DNA of 64,000 nucleotides, taken from assembly GCF_011617465.1 (NCBI RefSeq), contig NZ_CP050153.1:62001-126000 (forward strand), given 5' to 3'. This DNA is from Brevibacterium pigmentatum. Its GTDB lineage: Bacteria > Actinomycetota > Actinomycetes > Actinomycetales > Brevibacteriaceae. A program made the translations under genes and the position numbers. Below the pieces are notes generated by a model. It searched no databases and was not told the origin of the DNA. It worked only from the letters and a program-made list of their open reading frames with translations. Below are positions 25,162 through 34,426 of this stretch, piece after piece (within the stretch, counting starts at the first letter, position 1; each line of letters starts with the position of its first letter).

Positions 25162-25186
25162 AAGTGTTTAAGTCATCTAATCACTT
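25162..25186. promoter_or_regulatory. Putative FCD operator
   Basis: AAGTG (25162-25166) and CACTT (25182-25186) with matching inner TTA/TAA steps form an imperfect 25-bp palindrome between the exported esterase gene and the FCD gene start. Its position suggests autoregulation of the FCD-creatininase-AbgT operon. Confidence 0.55.
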
Positions 25187-25206
25187 TGGGGTGGACGTGT
25201 CAACGG

Positions 25207-26277
25207 TCACTTCTGGGTCGGGCCTTTGGTGGCGCCCGGGTGGTTGAGGAAGAAGTCCCAGATCGTGTCCGTGGCCGAGAAATCCTCAGTGACATATCCG
25301 CCGCCGCTGTAGACGACCTCACCTGGCCAGACGTGGCCGCCGTCGGCGACGGAGTAGAGCTCGACGGCGGCAGATCCGCCGGGCTTGCCGGGTGAGCGGC
25401 CGCCTTCTTTTCCTTCGCTGCACTGTGCCCACCGGGTGCGCACGACATCTTCGCCCTTGCGGCCGACCTGGCGGTCAGCGGACTTCGTGCAGCCGGAGGC
25501 CCCCGCCCAGGGCTGGATCCATTCGCGCACACCGGGGTAGTCCTCGCCTTGGCGGTGACCTCCCTCGTAGTGCATCGTGGCGTCACCCGTGCCGTGGATC
25601 GCGAGCATCGGCGTGGGTGTCGAGTAGTCGCAGCCCTCTGTCGACTGCGGATAGTAGGCGCCGGCGACGGGAGCGAACGCGGAGAAGCGATCGCGCAGGT
25701 GACAGGCGAGGACGGAGACCATGCCGCCGCCGTTCGACTTGCCGGTGGCATAGACCCGATTGAGGTCGATGCAGTGCTCGGACTCGATCGAATCGAGCAG
25801 CTCGGCGACGAACGCGACGTCATCGGCACCGCTGGCGTAAGGAGCACCCTGCCAGGAACGTTTGCCGTCGCTTTCGTCGCCGTCGGGGAAGACGGTGATC
25901 GCGGGCAGGGTCGGCAGTCCCGTGTAGTTCTGGAATTCGGCACCGTCGGACCCGTTGCCGTGGAACCCGAGGACGAGCGGCAGGGGAGTCTCAAGCTCGT
26001 AGTCGCGCGGGATGTTGATGCGGTAGCTGCGCTCGCCGTCTTCCGTAGGTATCGTCTTCTCATCATTGCCGGGCTTCTGCTCGGTGCCGCAGCCGGCCGA
26101 CGGGGCGGCCGGTATCGTCGATGCCTTCTTGCCGGTGGTGTGAGCGGCGGCAGAATGCGCGGGTGCGGTCTGTGCGGTGGCGGCCATTCCTGGGGCCGCA
26201 GCTGTACCGGTCAGAAGAGCAGCGCTCGCGGCGGTCGCGAGCAGGGTGGTCGTGATGCGTTTCGTCATTGATGACAT
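25207..26277 (-). CDS. Exported PHB-depolymerase-like esterase
   Basis: A 356-residue secreted alpha/beta hydrolase. A signal peptide (KRITTTLLATAASAALLTGTA) is followed by an Ala/Thr-rich linker. The oxyanion segment is LVLGFHGNGSDGAEF, the nucleophile serine lies in ATGKSNGGGMVS, a catalytic Asp may be that in LAIHGTGDATM, and the C-terminal histidine is in VADGGHVWPG. This layout matches the LpqC/polyhydroxybutyrate depolymerase and feruloyl esterase group. ATG 26277 is preceded by AAAGGA. It lies upstream of the FCD regulator in the same direction, but the operator between them suggests a separate unit. Confidence 0.85.
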   Translation of the reverse strand: MSSMTKRITTTLLATAASAALLTGTAAAPGMAATAQTAPAHSAAAHTTGKKASTIPAAPSAGCGTEQKPGNDEKTIPTEDGERSYRINIPRDYELETPLPLVLGFHGNGSDGAEFQNYTGLPTLPAITVFPDGDESDGKRSWQGAPYASGADDVAFVAELLDSIESEHCIDLNRVYATGKSNGGGMVSVLACHLRDRFSAFAPVAGAYYPQSTEGCDYSTPTPMLAIHGTGDATMHYEGGHRQGEDYPGVREWIQPWAGASGCTKSADRQVGRKGEDVVRTRWAQCSEGKEGGRSPGKPGGSAAVELYSVADGGHVWPGEVVYSGGGYVTEDFSATDTIWDFFLNHPGATKGPTQK

Positions 26278-26420
26278 CGTCAGTCCTTTGATCGTCGGTG
26301 ATCGTGGTGAGGACTCTAGCAAAAGTCATCAGAGGACTAAATGAATTGGCTATGACGGTGGCGTCGTCGAGGAGGCAGTGGTGTTGCCGATTCGGAATCC
26401 GCGGTCGGAAGGTGTTCGAC

Positions 26421-27080
26421 TCAGGCCGTCTGCGGCGAATCCCCTTCGATGGTTGACCAGTTCACCTTCGTCAGTGCGACGGTATGCGCATGTTCACCGG
26501 CACGGACGGCGGCGATGATCTCGGTGTGCTGCTCCGGTGAGGCCGATCCCTCCACCGATTCGAAGTGCAGGAACTCCGCTCGGCGCAGAGTGGCGGTGAC
26601 GACCTCGAGGTGATCGGGAATGAGGGGATTGCCGGATCGAGTGAGGGCCACCTCGTGGAAGTCGTCATCGGCCGCAGTCGCCGCCTCGGCATCGCCGGCC
26701 GCGAGGGCCGCGCTCAATCGGCCGTTCGCCTGCTCCATCTCAGCCAGCGCCGCTTCGTCGAGGGCGGGGAAGGCGAGGTCGATCGCCAGACCGTGGAGTT
26801 CGGCGGCGATCTGCCGGGCAGCGAGGATGAGTTCCGGATCCTCTGGGGCCACGCGCGTCATCCGGCCCGGCTCCGCCACGACGAGTCCGGCCTGCGCCAA
26901 CCGTTGGAGTGCCTCGCGCACGGGCGTTCTGGACACCTGGAGCCAGGCGCCGAGCTCCTGATCGCGCAGCTGTTCCCCTGGGGCGAGCTGGCCGCGGACG
27001 ATGGCGTCGCGGATCGACCGATAGACGTCATCGCGCAGCAGGCTGCGCTGCGGGGCGGGGGAATCCGTGGGGATCGGCAC
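26421..27080 (-). CDS. GntR-family regulator (FCD) next to ACC deaminase
   Basis: A 219-residue regulator with an N-terminal winged helix (LRDDVYRSIRDAIVRGQLAPG, VSRTPVREALQRLAQAGLV) and an FCD domain (ARQIAAELHGLAIDLA, DDDFHEVALTRSGNPLI, EQHTEIIAAVRAGEHA). It starts with GTG at 27080, preceded by AAGGTG. It is divergent from the ACC deaminase gene, and a perfect 16-bp palindrome sits between the two. By position it is the likely controller of the deaminase operon, in place of the Lrp-type AcdR known in proteobacteria. Confidence 0.85.
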   Translation of the reverse strand: MPIPTDSPAPQRSLLRDDVYRSIRDAIVRGQLAPGEQLRDQELGAWLQVSRTPVREALQRLAQAGLVVAEPGRMTRVAPEDPELILAARQIAAELHGLAIDLAFPALDEAALAEMEQANGRLSAALAAGDAEAATAADDDFHEVALTRSGNPLIPDHLEVVTATLRRAEFLHFESVEGSASPEQHTEIIAAVRAGEHAHTVALTKVNWSTIEGDSPQTA

Positions 27081-27162
27081 GCTCGGTCACCTTGTCTCTG
27101 AGTTGGTGGTCTCGTCCCGCGGGATGGGACTCGAACTCTGACCCATTGTAACCACCAGCAGA

Positions 27163-27178
27163 ATGCAATATATTGCAT
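27163..27178. promoter_or_regulatory. Perfect palindrome ATGCAATATATTGCAT
   Basis: A 16-bp perfect palindrome in the 177-bp gap between the FCD regulator and the ACC deaminase gene. It is the likely FCD-regulator operator for both genes; size and symmetry fit this family. Confidence 0.68.
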
Positions 27179-27257
27179 CTCACTGGATGCGATCCAGGAC
27201 ACATCGCGCGAGAGAGCGATCGCCCCGAAGCGAACGCTTCTGAGAACAGAGGACATC

Positions 27258-28274
27258 ATGGCCATCACCGAGTTCGAACGCTACCCACTCACCTTCGGGC
27301 CGAGCCCCGTGCACGAGCTCCCGCGACTGAGCGACCACCTCGGCGGGGCCCGTGTCTGGGCCAAACGGGAGGACATCAACTCAGGACTCGCCTTCGGCGG
27401 CAACAAGACCCGCAAGCTCGAGTACATCGTTCCCGACGTCCTCGCCTCGGGCGCGGACACGCTCGTGTCCATCGGCGGCTACCAGTCCAACCACACCCGC
27501 CAGGTCGCCGCGGTCGCTGCCCACCTGGGACTGAAGGCGCGCCTCGTGCAGGAACGCTGGGTCGACTGGGAGGACCCGGTCAACGACAAGGTCGGCAATA
27601 TCGAGCTCTCGCGCATCTTGGGAGCCGACGTCCGCCTCGACTCGGCCGGATTCGACATCGGCATCCGCTCGAGCTGGGAGAACGCCCTGGCCGAGGTCGA
27701 AGAATCAGGCGGCAAGCCCTACCCGATCCCGGCCGGCGCCTCCGAGCACAAGTTCGGCGGACTGGGCTTTGCGAACTGGGCGTATGAGGTCGCCCAACAG
27801 GAGAAGGAGCTCGGCGTCTTCTTCGACACCATCGTCGTGTGCACCGTGACCGGTTCGACGCATGCCGGAATGATCGCCGGCTTCGCCGCCCTCGAAGCCG
27901 ACGGCGGACCGAAGCGCAAGGTCATCGGCATCGACGCATCGGCCACGATCGAGAAGACCCGCGATCAGGTGAAGAGGATCGCGAACACCACTGCCGAACT
28001 CATCGGCCTCGGGCGTGAGATCACCGACGACGACGTCGATATCCGCACCGGCTGGGAAGGCCCGGCCTACGGCATCCCCGACGAGACGACCGTGAACGCG
28101 ATCCGCACCACCGCCCAACTCGAAGGCGTCATCCTCGACCCCGTCTACGAGGGCAAGTCGATGGCAGGGCTCCTCGACCTCGTCGGAGACGGCACGATCG
28201 ACCAGGATTCCACCGTCCTCTACGCCCACCTCGGCGGACAGCTCGCACTCAACGCCTACTCCTCGATCTTCTGA
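27258..28274 (+). CDS. acdS: 1-aminocyclopropane-1-carboxylate deaminase
   Basis: A 338-residue PLP enzyme that converts ACC, the plant ethylene precursor, to 2-oxobutyrate and ammonia. The PLP lysine is Lys50 in [14 protein letters not shown], next come [22 protein letters not shown] and GPAYGIPDE. The substrate-determining Glu in [12 protein letters not shown] and Leu in [12 protein letters not shown] are those of true ACC deaminases rather than D-cysteine desulfhydrases. Length equals that of the Pseudomonas enzyme. The ATG follows AGAGGA. The next gene starts 2 nt after the stop, and an FCD regulator is divergent upstream. Confidence 0.93.
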   Translation: MAITEFERYPLTFGPSPVHELPRLSDHLGGARVWAKREDINSGLAFGGNKTRKLEYIVPDVLASGADTLVSIGGYQSNHTRQVAAVAAHLGLKARLVQERWVDWEDPVNDKVGNIELSRILGADVRLDSAGFDIGIRSSWENALAEVEESGGKPYPIPAGASEHKFGGLGFANWAYEVAQQEKELGVFFDTIVVCTVTGSTHAGMIAGFAALEADGGPKRKVIGIDASATIEKTRDQVKRIANTTAELIGLGREITDDDVDIRTGWEGPAYGIPDETTVNAIRTTAQLEGVILDPVYEGKSMAGLLDLVGDGTIDQDSTVLYAHLGGQLALNAYSSIF

Positions 28275-28276
28275 CG

Positions 28277-30700
28277 ATGAGCACCGCACAGGAACCGAGC
28301 GCACAGGACATGGACCGCCACCAATTCGAGACCTCCTTGCAGGTCAGCCCGCCCGGGACGAACGACCGTCCGCTGCGGGCTTCGACCTCGGGAGACGATG
28401 AGATCCTCGACGAGATCGCCCAGCGGGTGCTGTGGCTGGCGACCTCGATCATCGACCGCGCCAACCGCGGCCGAGTCAACCCGGACGGGGTCAAGGTCGG
28501 CGGCCATCAGTCCTCGTCGGCCTCGATGACCGGGATCATGACGGCGCTGTGGTTCACCCGACTGCGCGCGATCGACCGCGTCTCGGTCAAACCCCATGCC
28601 TCGCCGGTCCTCCATGCGATCAACTATCTGCTCGGAGACCTCGGCGAGGAATTCCTCGACACCCTGCGCAGCCGCGGGGGACTCCAGCCCTACCCGTCGC
28701 GGACGAAGGACCCGGACACGGTGGACTTCTCCACCGGATCCGTGGGCATCGGCGCGACCGCTCCCATCTGGGCGGCCCTGTCCCACCGCTACGTCTCCGA
28801 CCGCTTCCCCGAGACCCCCGAAGCCGGCCGGTTCTACTCCCTGCTCGGCGACGCAGAGATGGACGAAGGGGCGGTGTGGGAGGCGATCATCGATCCGGAG
28901 GTGCGCAGCCTCGGTGAGATCGTGTGGATCGTCGATCTCAACCGGCAGTCGCTCGACAGGGTCATTCCCGATGTCCAGATCCGCCGTCTGCAGGGCATGT
29001 TCGATGCCGCCGGGTGGCAGGTGCTCACCTGTCCGTGGGGGCGCCGACTCGAAGCCGTGTTCGCGGCCCCCGGCGGTGAGGCGCTCAAGAATCGGCTCGT
29101 GCAGATGCCCAATCCCGAATACCAGCGGCTGCTGCGCGCCCATCCGTCCGAGATCCACGACCGGCTGCTCGCGGGTCTCACCGACACCGAGGCGGCCGCC
29201 CTGTCCGCGGTCATCGACGGCTTCGACGCGGACGGTCTCGCTTCCCTCATCCGTGACCTGGGCGGACATGACCTCGGCCAACTCGTGTCGACGTTCGACG
29301 CCATCGACGACGACCGGCCGACGGTCGTCTTCGCCTACACGATCAAGGGCAAGGGGCTGGCCACGGAAGGCCATCCCGGCAACCATGCCGCGCAGCTGAC
29401 CGAAGCGCAGATGCGCGAACTCGCTGCCGCCTCGGGGATGGACCTCGATGACCCATGGGTCGCCTTCGCTCCGGACACCCCGGCCGGCCGATTCTGTGCC
29501 GAGACCGCGCAGCGGCTGCGGCGAGAGCCGGTGACCGGCCATGCCGTGGCCGAGGTGCCCGCCGAACTGGGCTTCACCCCGCGTCCGCAGATCTCCACCC
29601 AGGCGGCGCTGGGGCGGTTCCTCTCCGACCTCAAGCACGTCGCCCCCGAGGTGGCCCAGCGCGTTGTGACCCTGTCGCCGGACGTCGCGACGTCGACGAA
29701 CCTCGGCGGATGGATCAACAAGACTGGGATCTGGTCCCCGGCTGGCCGGCATGACTGGTTCTCCGATGACCGGGAACGGGTGCTGCGCTGGCAGGAGGGC
29801 ACGAGCGGACAGCACATCGAACTCGGCATCGCCGAGGTCAATCTCGTCTCCCTGGCCGGAGAGCTCGGGTCCACCGGGCAGCGCTGGGGACAGCCGCTGC
29901 TGCCGATCGCCACGATCTACGATCCCTTCATCAACCGGGCCCTGGAGCCGTGGACCTTCAGCCTCTACGCGGGTGGGCGTTCGATCATGGTCGGCACTCC
30001 CTCGGGTGTGTCGCTCGCGCCGGAAGGTGGGGCGCACCAGTCGTTCAACACACCCTCGGTGACTCTGGAGATCCCGGGCCTGACGAGCTGGGAGCCGGCC
30101 TTCGCCCAGGACCTCGAGTGGACCCTGCTCGAAGCGCTGCGCGAACTCGCCGACCCGGACGGCGACTCCGCCTACTTCCGACTGACGACGAGGCCCGTGG
30201 CCCAGGAGCTCGCGAGCGTGCCCGAGGATCCGCTGCTGCGGGAACGCCGCCGTGACCAGGTCATCGCCGGCGGCTACCGGCTTTCGGCCAGACCGGCTGC
30301 CGAGGACGAGGTCACCCTCGTCGGCGCCGGGGCCATCATGACCGAAGTGATCGCGGCGGCGGCCCGACTGGAATCCCTGGGTGTGCGGGCCGGAGTCGTC
30401 TGCCTCAGCTCACCGTCGAAGGTGTTCCGGTCGGTGCAGGATCGGTCTCGGGTCCGCTCGAGTGTCCGCTCGGCCATCGCCGACGAACTCTTCCCCGCAG
30501 AGCAGCCGGCACCGCTGGTCACCGTCCTCGACGGGCACCCGCACACTCTCGCGTTCCTCTCTGGAGTGCGCGGGGACCGCACACGGAACCTCGGCGTCAC
30601 CGACTTCGGTCAGGCCTCCTCGGTGGGGGAGGCCCACGAGATGCACGGGATCGACACGGACTCCATCGTGCGCGCCGGACTCGACCTCGTGGGGCGGTGA
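28277..30700 (+). CDS. AceE-like thiamine-diphosphate dehydrogenase E1
   Basis: An 807-residue transketolase-fold protein laid out like the homodimeric pyruvate dehydrogenase E1 (AceE). The ThDP motif is seen as LLGDAEMDEGAVWEAI ending in DLNRQS. The N-terminal VGGHQSSSASMTGIMTALWF and the central LGIAEVNLVSLAGELG and EGGAHQSFNTPS segments also correspond to AceE. It is somewhat shorter than AceE (~890). Because it begins 2 nt after acdS, I infer that it oxidatively decarboxylates the 2-oxobutyrate released by ACC deaminase. No E2 or E3 gene adjoins it; the nearest E2 is at 41758. Pyruvate itself remains possible. Confidence 0.8.
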   Translation: MSTAQEPSAQDMDRHQFETSLQVSPPGTNDRPLRASTSGDDEILDEIAQRVLWLATSIIDRANRGRVNPDGVKVGGHQSSSASMTGIMTALWFTRLRAIDRVSVKPHASPVLHAINYLLGDLGEEFLDTLRSRGGLQPYPSRTKDPDTVDFSTGSVGIGATAPIWAALSHRYVSDRFPETPEAGRFYSLLGDAEMDEGAVWEAIIDPEVRSLGEIVWIVDLNRQSLDRVIPDVQIRRLQGMFDAAGWQVLTCPWGRRLEAVFAAPGGEALKNRLVQMPNPEYQRLLRAHPSEIHDRLLAGLTDTEAAALSAVIDGFDADGLASLIRDLGGHDLGQLVSTFDAIDDDRPTVVFAYTIKGKGLATEGHPGNHAAQLTEAQMRELAAASGMDLDDPWVAFAPDTPAGRFCAETAQRLRREPVTGHAVAEVPAELGFTPRPQISTQAALGRFLSDLKHVAPEVAQRVVTLSPDVATSTNLGGWINKTGIWSPAGRHDWFSDDRERVLRWQEGTSGQHIELGIAEVNLVSLAGELGSTGQRWGQPLLPIATIYDPFINRALEPWTFSLYAGGRSIMVGTPSGVSLAPEGGAHQSFNTPSVTLEIPGLTSWEPAFAQDLEWTLLEALRELADPDGDSAYFRLTTRPVAQELASVPEDPLLRERRRDQVIAGGYRLSARPAAEDEVTLVGAGAIMTEVIAAAARLESLGVRAGVVCLSSPSKVFRSVQDRSRVRSSVRSAIADELFPAEQPAPLVTVLDGHPHTLAFLSGVRGDRTRNLGVTDFGQASSVGEAHEMHGIDTDSIVRAGLDLVGR

Positions 30701-31043
30701 GTTCCCCCCCCGCGTGGTGAACCGTTTCGGTCCTCTGGTTCGATGAACTGGGACCGGGGCGGACCCCTCGCCGAGGTGGGAGGTCCCCGATCGAGGCCGG
30801 CGTTCTCTCCTCGCGAGCGCGGTTCGGATTTCGTCGTCACCGATTCGGAATCCGCACCGCCTCGGCGAGAGGACCATGGGCGATCGGGGACAGAGGATTC
30901 CCCCAGGTTTCGGCACTTGTTGCGCGGGTCACGTATTGATAGCGTGGGTGGCAGGCATACGCATTCCGTCGATTCGGGCGGCAAACAGGTATGCAATTGC
31001 TTCAGCGGCGCCAACAGGCGCGCACAAGTCAAAGGAGTCTGGA
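30701..31043. other. Gene-free region before the aldehyde dehydrogenase
   Basis: The region has a run of eight C (near 30705), imperfect inverted copies of the sequence around CTCGCCGAGGTGG (30766) and CGCCTCGGCGAG (30858), and a GTCCCCGATC/GATCGGGGAC inverted repeat (about 30792 and 30878). No credible gene is seen. AAGGAG at 31032-31037 serves the next gene. Confidence 0.5.
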
Positions 31044-32438
31044 ATGAGCAACGTAGGCAGTGCTGCAGGCGGCTACCGTGTCGAGAACCCGGCCACTGGT
31101 GAAGTCGTCGAGAAGTTCGACAATGCCACCGACGAAGAGGTCCAGCAGGTCCTCGAATCCGCACACAAGGGCTACCTGAGCTGGCGCGAGAAGACGATCG
31201 AGGAACGCGCCGCGATTGTCAACAAGGTCGCCGCTCTCTTCGGCGAGCACAAGGAAGAGCTCGCGAAGATCATCGCCGAGGAGATGGGCAAGCCCACCGC
31301 CGAGGGAGAGGAAGAGGCCGAGTTCTGCGAGGCGATCTTCAACTACTACGCCGACAACGGACCGAAGTTCGCCGCCGATGAGCCGATCGAATCGATGTCG
31401 GGTGGCAAGGCCTTCATCCAGCGCCGTCCAGTCGGCACGCTGCTGGGCATCATGCCCTGGAACTTTCCCTACTACCAGGTCGCTCGCTTCGCCGCACCGA
31501 ACCTCGTGCTCGGCAACACGATCATCCTCAAGCACGCGGAGATCTGCCCCCGCTCCTCGGCGAAGATCGCCGAGATCATGAAGGAAGCCGGCATCCCCGA
31601 GGGCGTGTACAACAACATCTACGCCACCCACGACCAGATCGAGACGATCATCGCCGACGACCGCGTCGAAGGCGTGTCCCTGACCGGTTCCGAGCGTGCC
31701 GGATCCGCAGTGGCCGCGACCGCGGGCAAGTACCTGAAGAAGGCCGTGCTCGAGCTCGGCGGTTCCGACCCCTACATCGTCCTCGACACCGATGACATGA
31801 ACGAGGCCGTCGACACCGCGTGGGGCACCCGCCTGTACAACACCGGTCAGGTCTGCAACGCGAACAAGCGGATGATCGTCATGGACGACATCTACGACGA
31901 CTTCGTGTCCGGACTGACCGAGCGTGCCCAGTCCTGGGAGAAGGGCACCCCCGCCGAGGCGGGCGACGGCAAGTACTCGCCCCTGTCCTCGCGTTCGGCC
32001 GCCGAGAATCTGCGCAAGCAGCTCGACCGCGCCGTCGAGCAGGGTGCGACTCTCGTCGGCGGCGAACTCGCCACCGACGGTTCGGCCTATGTCTCGCCGG
32101 CCGTGCTCACCGGAGTCACCTCGGAGATGGACGCCTACCGCGAAGAGCTCTTCGGCCCTGTGGCCACCGTCTACAAGGTCACCAGCGATGACGAAGCCCT
32201 GGCCCTGGCCAATGATTCGCGCTTCGGCCTCGGCGGTGCCGTGTTCGCGAAAGATCCCGAGCGCGCCGCGAAGCTCGCTCAGCGCCTCGATGTCGGTATG
32301 TCGAACGTCAACACCCCGGCCGGTGAGGGCGCGGAGATCCCGTTCGGCGGCACCAAGCGCTCGGGCTTCGGCCGCGAGCTCGGCCCCTACGGCATGGACG
32401 AATTCGTCAACAAGCGCATGTACTACGTGGCTGACTGA
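31044..32438 (+). CDS. NAD(P)-dependent succinate-semialdehyde dehydrogenase
   Basis: A 464-residue aldehyde dehydrogenase. The catalytic cysteine is in NTGQVCNANKR, the general-base glutamate in LELGGSDPYIV, and the nucleotide-binding IMPWNFPYYQVARFAAPNLV and SLTGSERAGSAVA segments are intact. The pattern fits the GabD/SSADH branch, oxidising short-chain aldehydes, most likely succinate semialdehyde. ATG 31044 follows AAGGAG; the frame is open upstream but over the gene-free region. A long hairpin terminator follows at 32476-32517. It stands alone. Confidence 0.88.
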   Translation: MSNVGSAAGGYRVENPATGEVVEKFDNATDEEVQQVLESAHKGYLSWREKTIEERAAIVNKVAALFGEHKEELAKIIAEEMGKPTAEGEEEAEFCEAIFNYYADNGPKFAADEPIESMSGGKAFIQRRPVGTLLGIMPWNFPYYQVARFAAPNLVLGNTIILKHAEICPRSSAKIAEIMKEAGIPEGVYNNIYATHDQIETIIADDRVEGVSLTGSERAGSAVAATAGKYLKKAVLELGGSDPYIVLDTDDMNEAVDTAWGTRLYNTGQVCNANKRMIVMDDIYDDFVSGLTERAQSWEKGTPAEAGDGKYSPLSSRSAAENLRKQLDRAVEQGATLVGGELATDGSAYVSPAVLTGVTSEMDAYREELFGPVATVYKVTSDDEALALANDSRFGLGGAVFAKDPERAAKLAQRLDVGMSNVNTPAGEGAEIPFGGTKRSGFGRELGPYGMDEFVNKRMYYVAD

Positions 32439-32475
32439 CTCGAGGTTGGCCTCAGCCTTCGTCGAGAAACGGGAT

Positions 32476-32517
32476 GGGTGTCGAGAAACGCGTGTGCGCA
32501 TGCGTTTCTCGGCACCC
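32476..32517 (+). terminator. Long hairpin terminator after the aldehyde dehydrogenase
   Basis: A 19-bp stem (32476-32494 with 32499-32517) with a 4-nt loop; the only two non-Watson-Crick positions are G-U wobbles in RNA. A direct copy of TCGAGAAACG sits just upstream at 32462-32471. The following 270 bp to 32785 contain a TATACT -10-like box (32685-32690) but no gene. Confidence 0.75.
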
Positions 32518-32684
32518 AGCCCGTTCTTCGCTGTGCTGGACCTCGGCTAGCCGATTCCAGTGTGCTGGGGTGCTCCCTGCGGGTGGATCTACCTCGAACT
32601 CTGCGCGGATGTCGCGGCGAAGCCATTCGCAGGAGGCACGTCGGCGGAGGACAACCCTGACCCACGGGCCGATCGAGCCGCTCC

Positions 32685-32690
32685 TATACT
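32685..32690 (+). promoter_or_regulatory. Putative -10 box of the ligase-ketosynthase operon
   Basis: TATACT lies about 95 bp upstream of the TTG start at 32786. No good -35 hexamer is seen at 17 bp; CTGACC lies at 22 bp. Weak support. Confidence 0.35.
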
Positions 32691-32785
32691 GAGGATCTGT
32701 GCCCGGGGCAGGCTGACGCCGGCTGAGGAATGGGCACGTGCTGGCCGGAACGGGCCCGCGAGGAACGAGTTCGAGGAGGACGGAA

Positions 32786-34426
32786 TTGCCCATCACGTCG
32801 AGGATCCTCGAGATTGCGGCCGTCGATCCGGACCAGTTGGCCATCGTCGGCGGCCACTCTGGCAGCCCTGCCCCCGATGAGAGCGCCGACCCTGCTGAAG
32901 GCTCACGAGCCCCACGTTCCCTCACCTATGCTCAGCTCGTCCGGGATTCGGCCACGATGTTCGCCGCCGTCGACGCCCTCCACAGTGCCCAGACCGACCC
33001 GCCGAATCCTGCTCCCGAAACCCACGGCACCCCGATCACGGCAGTGAGCCTCACCTCGGCGTTCGAGACCTCCCGCATCATCGCCGGCCTCGCCGGCTTC
33101 CGCGCAGTCTCGGCCACGATCGACCCCCGCTGGCCGCTCGACCATCAGGTCGGAGTCATCACGACCACCGGAATCGGCCTCGTCATCAGCGACTCGACCC
33201 GTCTCGCCGAGGCGCTCGCCGCCGCCGGATGGACCGGAACCGTCATCACCGCGACCGACTTCCGCGCCCGTGAAACCGCCATCGACCCCGCCGATACCGC
33301 ACCGCCGACCGTCCGTGCGGCGTCCGAGCCGTTCCTCATGCTCTTCTCCTCCGGCACGACGAGCAACCCGAAGGCGTTCATCAAGACCCGCCAGCAGTAC
33401 CGCGACAACGTGGCTGTGTCCTCGGCCCACCTCGAACCCTTCGCCGGAGTAGCCAGCCTGGCCCCAGGCCCCGTGTCCTACAGCCTCACCCTCTACGCCG
33501 TCGTCGAAAGCCTCGCCACCGGCGGCAGCGTCCACGTCGCCGACGACTTCGACCCGTTCACCATGGGGTCGCGCATCACCGACGAAGCCATCACCCGCGT
33601 CGTCGCCGTGCCCGCCGTCGTCAAGGCCCTCGCCGAGGCGGCCCGCCGAACACCTGAGAGCTTCCACGGTCTCGACCTCGTCGTCACCGGAGGAGCGAAC
33701 CTGCCCGCTTCCATCCGCTCGGCACTCGCCGACGTCCTCCCTGACACCAGGCTGATCAGCTATTACGGTGCCGCCGAGATCGGATTCATCGGCGACAGCC
33801 GCGACGGCGACGGCACCTGGATCTCGATCTACGACACCATCGGCGTCGAGGTCCGCGACGAATCCGGTGCCCGGCTGCCCGACGGAGAGATCGGCACGGT
33901 CTGGATCAGGGCCGCCGCCTGCTCCGACGGCTATGTCACCGGCACCACCGACGCTCAGCTGCGACGCCCCGACGGCTGGGCCACGGTCGGTGACCAGGGA
34001 CGGATCGAAAACGGACTCCTCCAACTCGCCGGACGGGCCGGTGACATCGCGATCACCGGAGGGCACAAAGTGTCCCTGCCCGAGGTGGAACGCGCCTTCG
34101 AGGAATACGACCGCGAGGATCCGCGGTCGGGGCCGGGCCGCCTCGGCGAGGTCTGCGCGATCGCCTTGCCCGACGACGGTCTCGGCAGCATCGTCGCCCT
34201 CGTCATCGAATCAGGCGCCCTGGGTTCCGGGAGCCATGCCGGGGATGGCGAATCGACTGCGCCCGACAAAGCAGCACTGCTCGACCACGCCCGGGCGGAA
34301 CTGGCCCCGCAGTTCGTGCCAAGACGGTTCTATTCACTCGACCGGCTTCCGCGGACCGTCGGCGGGAAGATTCGACGCCACGAAACCGTTGACCTGGTCA
34401 TGAGCGGAAAGGCACAGCGGTTGTGA
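32786..34426 (+). CDS. AMP-binding acyl/aryl ligase
   Basis: A ~546-residue ANL-superfamily enzyme that should activate a carboxylate with ATP. Core motifs are A3 LMLFSSGTTSNPKAF, A5 YYGAAEIGF, A7 GWATVGDQGRIENG, A8 GRAGDIAITGGHKVSLPEVE and A10 PRTVGGKIRR with the catalytic lysine. The N-terminal motif region is divergent. I select TTG 32786 because GAGGAGGA lies 7 nt upstream. The stop overlaps the next start (GTGA). It opens a three-gene operon with a ketosynthase and an acyl-CoA dehydrogenase, so it probably loads an acyl group for condensation. No acyl carrier protein is encoded nearby. Confidence 0.8.
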   Translation: MPITSRILEIAAVDPDQLAIVGGHSGSPAPDESADPAEGSRAPRSLTYAQLVRDSATMFAAVDALHSAQTDPPNPAPETHGTPITAVSLTSAFETSRIIAGLAGFRAVSATIDPRWPLDHQVGVITTTGIGLVISDSTRLAEALAAAGWTGTVITATDFRARETAIDPADTAPPTVRAASEPFLMLFSSGTTSNPKAFIKTRQQYRDNVAVSSAHLEPFAGVASLAPGPVSYSLTLYAVVESLATGGSVHVADDFDPFTMGSRITDEAITRVVAVPAVVKALAEAARRTPESFHGLDLVVTGGANLPASIRSALADVLPDTRLISYYGAAEIGFIGDSRDGDGTWISIYDTIGVEVRDESGARLPDGEIGTVWIRAAACSDGYVTGTTDAQLRRPDGWATVGDQGRIENGLLQLAGRAGDIAITGGHKVSLPEVERAFEEYDREDPRSGPGRLGEVCAIALPDDGLGSIVALVIESGALGSGSHAGDGESTAPDKAALLDHARAELAPQFVPRRFYSLDRLPRTVGGKIRRHETVDLVMSGKAQRL

